From contig DEXE01000006.1 of assembly GCA_002363955.1 (NCBI GenBank), positions 62,001 through 126,000 of the forward strand: DNA of 64,000 nucleotides. The letters run 5' to 3'. Origin of the DNA: Methylophaga sp. UBA3192. GTDB lineage: Bacteria > Pseudomonadota > Gammaproteobacteria > Nitrosococcales > Methylophagaceae. The notes beneath the pieces were generated by a model, which was not told the origin of the DNA, did no database searches, and was given only the letters and a program-made list of their open reading frames with translations. Made by a program: the position numbers and the translations under genes. Shown here piece after piece: positions 41,938 to 50,874 of the stretch. How positions within the stretch are numbered: the first letter of the stretch is position 1; each line of letters opens with the position of its first letter.

Positions 41938-43041
41938 GTGGAAATGATGCCTTACCTGAAACTGATGGCGGATAAAGAAGCCTCGGATTTGTTTTTTTGT
42001 ACTGCCACTGAACCACAAGTCAAAATTCAGGGGGTGATACGTCCGGTAGGCAGTAAGAAAATGCAGACAGGCGAAGTCAAAGATTTGGCCTACTCGCTGA
42101 TGGATGAGCAACAAATCGCCGAATTTGAAAAAAATCTGGAAATGAATTTTGCTGTTCCAGTCCATGGGGTCGGTCGATTCCGGGTTAATATTTTCCGGCA
42201 GCGTGGCGAAGTTTCAATGGTTATTCGTTACATCCGTACGCATATCCCCAATTTTGAAGAAATGAGTTTGCCGACCGTTCTCGGGAATGTGGTGATGGAA
42301 AAGCGTGGACTCATCCTGGTCGTTGGGGCCACGGGCAGTGGTAAATCCACTACGTTGGCAGCGATGATTGGTCATCGTAACCGCAATTCAGGATCGCATA
42401 TTCTGACCATTGAAGATCCTTTGGAATTTGTGCATTCCCATCAGCGATCAATTGTGCAGCAACGTGAAGTCGGTATTGATACCTTATCTTATGAAAATGC
42501 ATTAAAAAATGCATTGCGTGAAGCGCCGGATGTGATTTTGATTGGTGAGATCCGTGATATGGACACCATGAAACATGCGATTAATTACTCTGAAACCGGT
42601 CACCTGTGTTTGGCGACATTGCATGCCAATAATGCGAATCAGGCGTTGGATCGGATCATTAACTTTTTCCCGGAAATGATGCATCGGCAAATCCTGATGG
42701 ATTTATCATTGAATCTGCGTGCCATTATTTCGCAGCGCTTATTGCCTTCCATTAAAGATGGCAATCTGGTCCCAGCAGTTGAAGTGATGCTCAGCTCACC
42801 GTATATCGCAGAATTGATTAACAAAGGCCAGATAGGCGCGATTAAAGACGCCATGAAAGAGAGCAGTGAGCCCGGCACCATTACCTTCGACCAGGCGTTA
42901 TTAACACTGTATCGTGAAGGCAAAATTTCTCAGGAAGATGCACTGCGCAATGCTGATTCACGCAATGATCTCAGTCTGGAAATCCGTATGGGTGCAACCG
43001 ACGATGATAACGATGCGGAAGATGAATTAATCCTCAGCTGA
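41938..43041 (+). CDS. pilU: Type IV pilus retraction ATPase PilU
   Basis: The 367-residue PilT/PilU-type ATPase starts at GTG 41938, with AAGGA 9 bases upstream. It has the N-terminal PAS-like domain, Walker A GATGSGKSTT (about 131-140), the Asp box HILTIEDPLEF, Walker B ILIGEIRDMDTM, and the His box LCLATLHANNANQALDRI. PilU is favoured over PilT by its acidic C-terminal tail (DDDNDAEDELILS) and PilU-like FFPEMMHRQI. It would power or assist pilus retraction. No pilT is adjacent. Confidence 0.88.
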   Translation: MEMMPYLKLMADKEASDLFFCTATEPQVKIQGVIRPVGSKKMQTGEVKDLAYSLMDEQQIAEFEKNLEMNFAVPVHGVGRFRVNIFRQRGEVSMVIRYIRTHIPNFEEMSLPTVLGNVVMEKRGLILVVGATGSGKSTTLAAMIGHRNRNSGSHILTIEDPLEFVHSHQRSIVQQREVGIDTLSYENALKNALREAPDVILIGEIRDMDTMKHAINYSETGHLCLATLHANNANQALDRIINFFPEMMHRQILMDLSLNLRAIISQRLLPSIKDGNLVPAVEVMLSSPYIAELINKGQIGAIKDAMKESSEPGTITFDQALLTLYREGKISQEDALRNADSRNDLSLEIRMGATDDDNDAEDELILS

Positions 43042-43051
43042 GCGTAAATAC

Positions 43052-43111
43052 AGGGCTTGTTGATCTTTCATAGTAACCAGCAGTGGTGGATATGAAAGAT
43101 CAACAAGCCCT
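43052..43111. repeat. Perfect 21-bp inverted repeat (60-bp palindromic element) before accA
   Basis: Bases 43052-43072 (starting AGGGCTTGTTGATC) are perfectly complementary to 43091-43111, with an 18-base spacer. Both arms lie in the 114-base pilU-accA gap; a TATAAT at 43120-43125 follows and could be the accA -10. There is no T-run, so it is not a standard terminator. The structure resembles a MITE or a pair of transposon ends; no target duplication is obvious. Confidence 0.8.
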
Positions 43112-43155
43112 AGTGCGTGTATAATCGACCTATTTTGATTCGAAGGTAATTTTTA

Positions 43156-44112
43156 ATGCAGTTGAATTTCCTTGACTACGAGCAGCCTATTGCCGAGCTG
43201 GAAGCTAAAATTGATGAACTTCGCTACATGAGCAATGACAGCGATCTCAATATCACCGAAGAGATTCAGAAGCTTAAGGAAAAAAGTGAATCGCTGACGC
43301 GTTCCATTTTTTCCGGATTGACACCATGGCAAGTAACCCAAATGGCTCGTCATCCACAGCGTCCTTATACATTCGACTACATCAAACATCTGATCACTGA
43401 TTTTGAAGAACTGCATGGCGATCGTGCTTACGCGGATGATCAGGCATTAATTACCGGAATGGGTCGTTTTAACGATCAACCGGTTATTGTTATTGGTCAT
43501 CAGAAAGGCCGTGATACCAAAGAAAAAGTCGCGCGTAACTTTGGTATGCCGCGCCCTGAAGGATATCGGAAAGCCTTGCGTGTGATGAAAATGGCAGAAC
43601 GTTTTGGCATGCCGGTTTTAACCTTTATCGATACCCCGGGCGCCTATCCCGGCATCGGTGCGGAAGAGCGTGGTCAAAGTGAAGCCATCGCACGTAATTT
43701 ATTTGAAATGGCTAAATTAAAAACGCCGATTATCAGTACTGTTATTGGTGAAGGTGGCTCCGGCGGTGCATTGGCAATTGGCGTCGCCGATCATTTAATG
43801 ATGCTGCAATACAGTATTTATTCAGTTATCTCCCCCGAAGGGTGCGCTTCAATCCTTTGGAAGAGCGCTGAAAAGGCTTCGGATGCAGCCGCGACGCTCG
43901 GGGTGACCTCGGATCGGTTGAAATCTCTGGGTTTGATTGATGAAATCGTTAAAGAACCCTTAGGCGGCGCACATCGTGATCCTGAAGCACTGATGGCAAA
44001 CATGAAAACAGCAATCAATACCAAAATTAAACAACTCCAGGCGATGCCGGTTGATGAACTGGTGAAACGTCGTCAACAACGTTTGCTGGATTATGGTGCC
44101 TTTGAAGGCTAG
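43156..44112 (+). CDS. accA: Acetyl-CoA carboxylase carboxyltransferase alpha subunit
   Basis: AccA forms, with AccD, the carboxyltransferase making malonyl-CoA. The 318-residue protein has the N-terminal coiled segment LDYEQPIAELEAKIDELR, LTPWQVTQMARHPQRP, FIDTPGAYPGIGAEERGQSEAIARNL (about 160-185), and IGEGGSGGALAIGVAD. A TATAAT 30 bases upstream and the palindromic element before it mark its control region. Confidence 0.97.
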   Translation: MQLNFLDYEQPIAELEAKIDELRYMSNDSDLNITEEIQKLKEKSESLTRSIFSGLTPWQVTQMARHPQRPYTFDYIKHLITDFEELHGDRAYADDQALITGMGRFNDQPVIVIGHQKGRDTKEKVARNFGMPRPEGYRKALRVMKMAERFGMPVLTFIDTPGAYPGIGAEERGQSEAIARNLFEMAKLKTPIISTVIGEGGSGGALAIGVADHLMMLQYSIYSVISPEGCASILWKSAEKASDAAATLGVTSDRLKSLGLIDEIVKEPLGGAHRDPEALMANMKTAINTKIKQLQAMPVDELVKRRQQRLLDYGAFEG

Positions 44113-44128
44113 TGCCTGTTGAACATCA

Positions 44129-45490
44129 TTGTCTCCGCCCCCCAAAGTGTCTTTTGACACTGATTTAGTTGTAAAGACGATCCGCGAATATTGCGGATCG
44201 TCCACTTTATGGATTGCCTACAGTGGCGGCATGGACTCTCACGTGTTGCTGCACTTTCTGGCAACACATCGAGATCAATTTCCACAAAAAATTCAGGTCG
44301 TACATGTCGACCATCAACTTCAGGCACAATCGGCCAATTGGGCTGAACATTGCCAGAAAATCACTGAGTCATTACAACTGCCATTTCATTTGTTGAAAGT
44401 AACAGTAAAAGATATCAATCAATCAGGAATGGAGTCGGCTGCGCGTAGCGCACGATATCAGGCGATAAATAATCTGATTGGCAAAGATGATCTGTTGTTA
44501 ACCGGCCAGCATTTACAGGATCAGGCCGAAACCCTGATGCTGCAGCTGCTCCGCGGTGCAGGAACTCGTGGATTAGGAGCGATGAAAGTGATCTCACGAT
44601 GGCAGAAAATGCAGATCGTCAGGCCTTTTCTGGCAATTTCCCGAGAGGATTTACTGGACTATGCCAAGTTACATCAGCTCCAGTGGATCGACGATCCAAG
44701 CAATCAGAATACGGATATCCAGCGTAACTTTTTACGGCATCAGATCTGGCCCTTGTTACAGCAGCGCTGGCCCGCGATAAATCAGAATCTGGCGCGCTCA
44801 GCACAAAATCTGCAAGAAAGCCAAACGCTGCTGGATGCGTTGGCTGAAGAGGACCTGCTTGCCATCGATGCAAATCCCACGCAAGGCAGCTTAGAGATTA
44901 GTGAATTACTGCTGCTGAATGCCGCACGGCAGCGCAATGTACTGCGTTTTTTTATGACAACGTTAAACATGGCATTGCCATCACGTAAAAATCTGCAACG
45001 TATTCTGGATGAAGTTTGTCTGGCGGCGGCGGATAGTCAACCGCAAGTGAGATGGCATCATTATATTGCCAGACGCTATCAAAACAAACTGTATTTAAGT
45101 TCTGAACCGGAATCGGTAAGCGTGACATCACCCGATTTGATTTACGATCAACAGCCACAAATATTAGATATGGAACGCCGTTTAGTCTGGGAAGCTCACA
45201 AAGGTCAGGGGATATCTGACGAGCTGTTTAAGGCTGGCTTATCGATACGGTTTCGTCAGGGGGGCGAAAAAATTCAGTTGCCAGGAAAGACACATCACCA
45301 ATCATTGAAAAAATTGTTCCAGGAGTGGCAAATCCCGGTTTGGCAGCGTGACACAATCCCATTGTTATTTGCAGATCAACAGTTGGTCGCAATTGTTGGC
45401 TATGTCTGCGCCAAAACAGTAAAGCCACAATCGGACCAAACTGGCTGGGTGCCAACGATTGAACGTATTTCTCAGGGAGATTTTGATTGA
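44129..45490 (+). CDS. tilS: tRNA(Ile)-lysidine synthase
   Basis: TilS adds lysine to C34 of tRNA-Ile(CAU). The 453-residue protein has the PP-loop YSGGMDSHVLLHFLA (about 30-44), VDHQLQAQSANWAEHC, GQHLQDQAETLMLQLLRGAGTRGLGAM, and NQNTDIQRNFLRHQIWPLL; TilS substrate-binding and C-terminal domains follow. The start is uncertain: TTG 44129 and GTG 44147 are both without a strong ribosome site. Confidence 0.92.
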   Translation: MSPPPKVSFDTDLVVKTIREYCGSSTLWIAYSGGMDSHVLLHFLATHRDQFPQKIQVVHVDHQLQAQSANWAEHCQKITESLQLPFHLLKVTVKDINQSGMESAARSARYQAINNLIGKDDLLLTGQHLQDQAETLMLQLLRGAGTRGLGAMKVISRWQKMQIVRPFLAISREDLLDYAKLHQLQWIDDPSNQNTDIQRNFLRHQIWPLLQQRWPAINQNLARSAQNLQESQTLLDALAEEDLLAIDANPTQGSLEISELLLLNAARQRNVLRFFMTTLNMALPSRKNLQRILDEVCLAAADSQPQVRWHHYIARRYQNKLYLSSEPESVSVTSPDLIYDQQPQILDMERRLVWEAHKGQGISDELFKAGLSIRFRQGGEKIQLPGKTHHQSLKKLFQEWQIPVWQRDTIPLLFADQQLVAIVGYVCAKTVKPQSDQTGWVPTIERISQGDFD

Positions 45491-45577
45491 GGCCATCAGG
45501 CAATTCTGATACTTTATGTCGATATTTTTGAGTGTGGCTATTCTGGCTGCGCCGCTATTGCAAAAACTCTCCATAAT

Positions 45578-47215
45578 ATGACTAAATTTATATTTGTCAC
45601 TGGTGGTGTTGTGTCGTCTCTCGGTAAGGGAATCGCGGCGGCTTCACTGGCAGCGATTCTTGAAGCCCGTGGTCTGAAGGTCACGATGGTAAAACTCGAT
45701 CCGTACATCAATGTCGATCCGGGAACAATGAGCCCGCTGCAGCATGGTGAGGTATTTGTAACGGATGATGGTGCTGAAACCGATTTGGATTTGGGTCACT
45801 ATGAGCGGTTTATTGATGCCAATATGACCAGCCGTAATAACCATACTACCGGGCAGATTTACGAAAATGTGATTCGTAAAGAACGTCGTGGTGAGTATCT
45901 GGGAAATACGGTTCAGGTCATTCCGCACATCACTGATGAAATTAAACGCTGCATTTTTGAAGGTGCTGGCGATGCTGATGTGGCATTGATTGAAATCGGC
46001 GGTACAGTAGGCGATATTGAGTCACTGCCGTTTCTGGAAACCATTCGTCAAATGGCCACCGAATTAGGTCGCGACAGAGCGCTGTTTATACATCTTACCC
46101 TGGTGCCGTATATTGCTTCAGCAGGTGAAATCAAAACCAAACCGACCCAGCATTCCGTTAAAGAATTACGTACGATTGGTATCCAGCCGGATGTTTTGTT
46201 ATGCCGCATGGATCGTCCATTACCGGAGTCTGAACGGCGTAAAATTTCATTGTTCACCAACGTACCGGAAAAATCAGTTATCACCTGTATTGATGTTGAC
46301 AGTATTTACAAGATTCCAATGGAGTTACACAAGCAGGGGCTTGATGACATTGTGGTGAAACAACTGGGGTTGGATGCCAAACCGGCCGATTTGAGTCAGT
46401 GGCAACAGGTTTATGAAAATCTGTCTAATCCTCAGGGTGAAGTCAACATCGCTATGGTCGGCAAATATATGGAGCTGACTGAAGCTTATAAGTCGCTTTC
46501 AGAATCTTTGATACATGCGGGCATCCATACCCGTACCAAGGTTAATGTGCATTATGTCGACTCAGAAATGATCGAAAAAAATGGCACAGACAGCATTGCC
46601 AATATGGATGCGATTCTGGTGCCGGGTGGTTTTGGTAAACGCGGTGTTGAAGGCATGATTTCAACAGCACAGTTTGCCCGTGAGAATAATATTCCCTATC
46701 TGGGTATTTGTCTGGGCATGCAGGTCGCGGTGATTGAATATGCTCGTCACAAAGCCGGTTTAAACAAGGCTTTCAGCACCGAATTTGATGCCAATACGCC
46801 TGATCCGGTCATTGGATTAATTACTGAATGGCAAAAAGAAGATGGCAGCGTTGAACAGCGTGATCACGATTCGGATCTGGGAGGCACCATGCGTTTGGGC
46901 GGGTATCCTTGTGTGTTGAAACCGGGGTCACTGGCACAACAGATCTATGGTGCCGATGAAATTATTGAACGACATCGTCATCGCTATGAATTTAATAACA
47001 ATTATAAACAGAAACTGGAAGATGCCGGTCTGGTGTTTTCTGGCATGTCGAAAGATAACTCATTGGCAGAAATGATCGAAATTCCCGGTCATCCCTGGTT
47101 TGTTGCCTGCCAGTTTCATCCTGAATTTACTTCCACGCCAAGACATGGCCATCGCCTGTTTGAAGGTTTTATTAACGCTGCAGTGGCGAATCATAAAAAA
47201 CGAGGACAGCAGTAA
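45578..47215 (+). CDS. pyrG: CTP synthase
   Basis: PyrG aminates UTP to CTP. The 545-residue protein has the synthase domain (FVTGGVVSSLGKGIAAASL, MVKLDPYINVDPGTMSPLQHGEVFVTDDGAETDLDLGHYERF) and a class I glutaminase domain with LVPGGFGKRG, the nucleophile in GICLGMQ (about Cys378), and the terminal HPE (QFHPEF). It heads pyrG-kdsA-eno-ftsB-ispD-ispF-truD; its stop overlaps the kdsA start by one base. Confidence 0.98.
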   Translation: MTKFIFVTGGVVSSLGKGIAAASLAAILEARGLKVTMVKLDPYINVDPGTMSPLQHGEVFVTDDGAETDLDLGHYERFIDANMTSRNNHTTGQIYENVIRKERRGEYLGNTVQVIPHITDEIKRCIFEGAGDADVALIEIGGTVGDIESLPFLETIRQMATELGRDRALFIHLTLVPYIASAGEIKTKPTQHSVKELRTIGIQPDVLLCRMDRPLPESERRKISLFTNVPEKSVITCIDVDSIYKIPMELHKQGLDDIVVKQLGLDAKPADLSQWQQVYENLSNPQGEVNIAMVGKYMELTEAYKSLSESLIHAGIHTRTKVNVHYVDSEMIEKNGTDSIANMDAILVPGGFGKRGVEGMISTAQFARENNIPYLGICLGMQVAVIEYARHKAGLNKAFSTEFDANTPDPVIGLITEWQKEDGSVEQRDHDSDLGGTMRLGGYPCVLKPGSLAQQIYGADEIIERHRHRYEFNNNYKQKLEDAGLVFSGMSKDNSLAEMIEIPGHPWFVACQFHPEFTSTPRHGHRLFEGFINAAVANHKKRGQQ

Positions 47216-48051
47216 TGCAATTATGTGGTCATGAAGTGGGTGGCAAACAGCCGTTATTTTTGATTGCCGGAACCTGTGTTATCGAAAGCGAACAAATGAC
47301 CATGGATGTGGCTGGGCAGTTAAAAGAAATGACCGACAAACTGGGGATCCCGTTTATCTACAAATCCTCTTTTGATAAAGCCAATCGCACGTCCACTACA
47401 ACCTATCGTGGTCCCGGCCTTGAAGCGGGTATGGCGATTCTGGAAAAGGTCAAAAAAGAATTCGGTCTGCCTATTTTGACAGACGTTCATGAAGACACAC
47501 CGCTGGCTGAAGTCGCCAGTGTGGTCGATGTATTACAAACGCCGGCTTTTTTGTGTCGCCAGACAAACTTTATAATCAATGTGGCAAGCCAGGGGTTGCC
47601 GGTCAATATTAAAAAAGGCCAGTTCCTGGCACCATGGGATATGCAGCATGTTGCGGATAAAGCCAAATCCACCGGTAATCAGCAGATCATGTTATGTGAA
47701 CGTGGCACGTCATTCGGCTACAACACGTTAATTTCAGATATGCGTGGTTTACCAACAATGCGTCATATGGGGTGTCCTGTCGTATTTGATGCCACACATT
47801 CTGTGCAGCAACCCGGTGGACAAGGTGGCAAAAGTGGTGGTCAAAGACAATTCGTTCCAGTACTGGCACGCTCTGCGGTTGCGGCCGGTATTGCCGGCGT
47901 GTTTATGGAAACCCATCCTGATCCGGAAAAAGCATTAAGTGATGGCCCGAACTCCTGGCCATTAGCCAAAATGCAGGCCTTACTGGAAACATTGATTGCT
48001 ATCGACAAAACAGTGAAACAGCAGGATTTTATCGAAGACGCCTACCTGTAA
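47215..48051 (+). CDS. kdsA: 3-deoxy-D-manno-octulosonate 8-phosphate synthase
   Basis: KdsA condenses PEP with arabinose 5-phosphate for lipopolysaccharide core synthesis. The 278-residue protein has IAGTCVIESE, YKSSFDKANRTS, FLCRQTNFI, MLCERGTSFGYN, VFDATHSVQQPGG and FMETHPDPEKALSDGPN. The start codon overlaps the pyrG stop. Confidence 0.97.
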   Translation: MQLCGHEVGGKQPLFLIAGTCVIESEQMTMDVAGQLKEMTDKLGIPFIYKSSFDKANRTSTTTYRGPGLEAGMAILEKVKKEFGLPILTDVHEDTPLAEVASVVDVLQTPAFLCRQTNFIINVASQGLPVNIKKGQFLAPWDMQHVADKAKSTGNQQIMLCERGTSFGYNTLISDMRGLPTMRHMGCPVVFDATHSVQQPGGQGGKSGGQRQFVPVLARSAVAAGIAGVFMETHPDPEKALSDGPNSWPLAKMQALLETLIAIDKTVKQQDFIEDAYL

Positions 48052-48081
48052 CAGGTAACACTATTCGAGGTTGAATAGTGT
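48043..48081 (+). other. Adjacent hairpins between kdsA and eno
   Basis: TACCTGT-A-ACAGGTA spans the kdsA stop codon, and ACACTATTC-N6-GAATAGTGT (48058-48081) follows at once. Neither has a T-tract. They may stabilise or process the mRNA, allowing high eno expression. Confidence 0.45.
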
Positions 48082-48116
48082 CTGGCATTTTCAGCTTATT
48101 TTAGGTGGAGACAACA

Positions 48117-49397
48117 ATGAGTAAAATTATCGATGTTCGTGGTCGTGAGATCATTGACTCTCGTGGCAATCCGACAGTGGAAGCGGATGTCATACTTGAA
48201 AGTGGTGCAATGGGAAGAGCCGCTGTGCCTTCTGGTGCTTCCACAGGGGCTCGTGAAGCGATTGAGTTACGTGATGGTGATGCACTGCGCTACCTGGGCA
48301 AAGGTGTGACTAAGGCTGTTGAGGCAATCAATAGTGAATTGCGTGCTGCCGTTGTTGGTTTGGATTGTTTTGATCAAAAGGCACTGGACGATAAGTTGAT
48401 CGCCTGTGATGGTACAGAGAACAAAAAACGTCTTGGAGCCAATGCTCTTTTAGCTGTGTCTATGGCGAACGCTGTTGCTGCCTCCGAAGAAAAAGGACTG
48501 CCTTTATACCGCTACCTGGGTGGCGATAAAGCGGTGACTTTGCCTGTGCCGATGATGAATATTATCAACGGTGGTTCTCATGCTGATAACAGTGTGGATT
48601 TCCAGGAATTCATGATAGTTCCGGTCGGTAGCAAAAGCTTTAAGGAAGCGGTACGTGCCGGTGCTGAAATCTTTCATCAGTTAAAAGCAGTTTTATTGTC
48701 GCAAGGCCTGAATACTGCGGTAGGTGATGAAGGTGGATTCGCACCGGATCTGGCTTCCAATGAAGCCGCTATGGAACTGATTATGGAAGCTATTAAAAAG
48801 GCCGGTTATGAACCGGGTCGTGATGTCATGATTGCACTTGATGTTGCCAGTTCCGAGTTTTATAAAGACGGTTTATATCGCCTCGAATCCGAACAGCGTA
48901 GTCTCACCGCCGCTGAATTAACTGATTTGCTGGAAAACTGGTGCAATAAGTATCCCATCATCAGCATTGAAGACGGAATGGATGAAAACGATTGGCAAGG
49001 TTGGAAATTACTAACTGAACGTGTGGGTGACCGTATTCAGTTGGTAGGGGATGACTTGTTTGTCACCAACAGCGCCATTCTGCAGCAAGGTATTGAGGCC
49101 AATGTTGCCAATGCCATTTTGATTAAGCTGAACCAGATTGGTACGTTGAGTGAAACGCTTAATGCAATGAATTTGGCAGCTGAAGCTGGCTACAAGTCAA
49201 TTGCTTCACATCGAAGTGGTGAAACTGAAGATACCTTCATTGCGGATTTGGCGGTTGCCACGCAATGTGGTCAGATTAAAACGGGTTCGATGTCGCGTTC
49301 TGATCGTGTGGCTAAATATAATCAACTTTTGCGTATAGAAGCTGAGCTGGGGGCAACCGCGATTTACCCTGGTTTGCAGGCATTTCCATCTAGATGA
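48117..49397 (+). CDS. eno: Enolase
   Basis: Enolase interconverts 2-phosphoglycerate and PEP. From ATG 48117 (MSKIIDVRGREIIDSRGNPTVE), with an AGGTGGAG ribosome site, it has 426 residues. Catalytic residues are seen in GDEGGFAPD (Glu about 208), ALDVASSEFY, SIEDGMDENDW, VGDDLFVTN and KLNQIGTL (Lys about 339), with SHRSGETED. It is also a usual degradosome component. Confidence 0.98.
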   Translation: MSKIIDVRGREIIDSRGNPTVEADVILESGAMGRAAVPSGASTGAREAIELRDGDALRYLGKGVTKAVEAINSELRAAVVGLDCFDQKALDDKLIACDGTENKKRLGANALLAVSMANAVAASEEKGLPLYRYLGGDKAVTLPVPMMNIINGGSHADNSVDFQEFMIVPVGSKSFKEAVRAGAEIFHQLKAVLLSQGLNTAVGDEGGFAPDLASNEAAMELIMEAIKKAGYEPGRDVMIALDVASSEFYKDGLYRLESEQRSLTAAELTDLLENWCNKYPIISIEDGMDENDWQGWKLLTERVGDRIQLVGDDLFVTNSAILQQGIEANVANAILIKLNQIGTLSETLNAMNLAAEAGYKSIASHRSGETEDTFIADLAVATQCGQIKTGSMSRSDRVAKYNQLLRIEAELGATAIYPGLQAFPSR

Positions 49398-49407
49398 TAT
49401 TCGTTGC

Positions 49408-49695
49408 ATGAAAACAGTACTGATTGTACTGACCTTCATATTTGTAATGCTGCAATATCGATTGTGGTTAAGTCATGACGGTTTGCCAGCCCTGTTACGT
49501 TTGCATCACACAGTAGAAAAACAACGGATTGATAATTCTAAACTGGAAGAACGTAATCAGGTTCTGGCGGCCGAGGTTGCTGATTTGAAAAGTGGACTGG
49601 ATGCACTCGAAGAGCGTGCTCGTAGTGAACTGGGTATGGTCAAACCCGAAGAGACTTTTTTTCATATAATCGATATTCCAGATGATGAGCAATAA
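49408..49695 (+). CDS. ftsB: Cell division protein FtsB
   Basis: FtsB is a small bitopic divisome protein acting with FtsL and FtsQ. The 95-residue protein has one N-terminal membrane helix (VLIVLTFIFVMLQYRLWL), a coiled coil (KQRIDNSKLEERNQVLAAEVADLKSGLDALEERARSELGMVKPEETFF). Position between eno and ispD is the conserved one. It overlaps ispD by 14 bases. Confidence 0.95.
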   Translation: MKTVLIVLTFIFVMLQYRLWLSHDGLPALLRLHHTVEKQRIDNSKLEERNQVLAAEVADLKSGLDALEERARSELGMVKPEETFFHIIDIPDDEQ

Positions 49696-50395
49696 AGTCT
49701 GGGCAGTCGTCCCGGCAGCGGGTATTGGCAGCAGAATGCAGTCTGATCGACCTAAGCAGTATTTATTGCTCAATGATCAACCCGTTATATTTCATACGTT
49801 GAGTCGGCTGGCTAACCATCCACGAATTGAAGGGATTGTTATCGCTTTATCCGCTAACGACCCATATTGGCCTTCTTTGAATTTACCACCACACTGGCAG
49901 ATCCATACGACCATAGGGGGCGTGGAGCGGGCTGACTCGGTCAGCAATGCCTTACAGTTTTTACAGACACTGACTGAAAATGATCCCTGGGTATTAGTGC
50001 ATGATGCGGCGCGTCCCTGCATACGGCATAGCGATATTGATGAGATGTTACAACAGCTAGGCAATGACCCGGTGGGTGGTATCCTGGGCGTAGCGTTAAC
50101 GGAAACTGTCAAACGTGTCGATGAAAATAACACTATCCAGGCGACAGTGGATCGAAGCGGATTATGGCGAGCTGCCACCCCACAGATGTTTCGTTTAAAT
50201 GTTTTGTCTGAAGCCTTAAGTCAATCTAAACAGGCCAGTATCAGGATTACAGATGAAGCCAGCGCCATGGAATTTATGGGGTATAACCCGAAAATGGTTG
50301 CAGGTCATGCTGACAATATCAAAATTACCTTGCCGCAGGATCTGGCATTAGCCGCATTGTTTTTACAGCAACAAGAAAATGGAGAAGCCCCATGA
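49682..50395 (+). CDS. ispD: 2-C-methyl-D-erythritol 4-phosphate cytidylyltransferase
   Basis: IspD is the third enzyme of the MEP isoprenoid pathway. The 237-residue protein has VVPAAGIGSRMQSDRPKQYL, GGVERADSVSNAL, VLVHDAARPCI and TDEASAMEFMG. The alternative ATG one codon later is equally possible. It overlaps ftsB and ispF. Confidence 0.97.
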   Translation: MMSNKVWAVVPAAGIGSRMQSDRPKQYLLLNDQPVIFHTLSRLANHPRIEGIVIALSANDPYWPSLNLPPHWQIHTTIGGVERADSVSNALQFLQTLTENDPWVLVHDAARPCIRHSDIDEMLQQLGNDPVGGILGVALTETVKRVDENNTIQATVDRSGLWRAATPQMFRLNVLSEALSQSKQASIRITDEASAMEFMGYNPKMVAGHADNIKITLPQDLALAALFLQQQENGEAP

Positions 50396-50874
50396 GAATT
50401 GGTCATGGCTATGATGTACATCGTTTTACCGAAAACTGTGTACTGATTATCGGTGGCGTAACTATTCCGCACTCTCATGGTCTGGAAGCACATTCTGATG
50501 GTGATGTACTTATTCACGCGGTATGTGATGCTTTGCTGGGAGCTGCCGGATGGTGGGATATCGGTCATCATTTTCCAGATAATGATATGACATATGCCGG
50601 GATCGATAGTCGGGTGTTATTACGGCGAGTATATGATGATTTGACCAATGCCGGCTGGCAGGTTGGCAATGTGGACGCCACAGTGGTAGCACAGGCACCG
50701 AAGCTGGCGCCTTATATTCCACAGATGCGTGAGCTGCTGGCCGCGGATCTGCATATTGAATCCTCAGCAATTAATATAAAAGCCACTACTACCGAAAAAC
50801 TCGGGTTTGCTGGTCGCAAAGAAGGTATTGCTGCCCATGCTGTTGCGCTGATTAAAAAGGCTGAATCGGTTTGA
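50392..50874 (+). CDS. ispF: 2-C-methyl-D-erythritol 2,4-cyclodiphosphate synthase
   Basis: IspF cyclises CDP-methylerythritol phosphate. The 160-residue protein has the zinc-binding GHGYDVHRF, AHSDGDVLIHAVCDALLGAA, DIGHHFPDND and TTEKLGFAGRKEGIAAHAV. ATGA overlap with ispD; the truD TTG start overlaps its stop. Confidence 0.98.
   Translation: MRIGHGYDVHRFTENCVLIIGGVTIPHSHGLEAHSDGDVLIHAVCDALLGAAGWWDIGHHFPDNDMTYAGIDSRVLLRRVYDDLTNAGWQVGNVDATVVAQAPKLAPYIPQMRELLAADLHIESSAINIKATTTEKLGFAGRKEGIAAHAVALIKKAESV

Noticed and set aside
43052..43111. Rho-independent terminator after pilU
   Set aside because: The stem is far longer than usual, with a long spacer and no T-run on either strand; a repeat element fits better.
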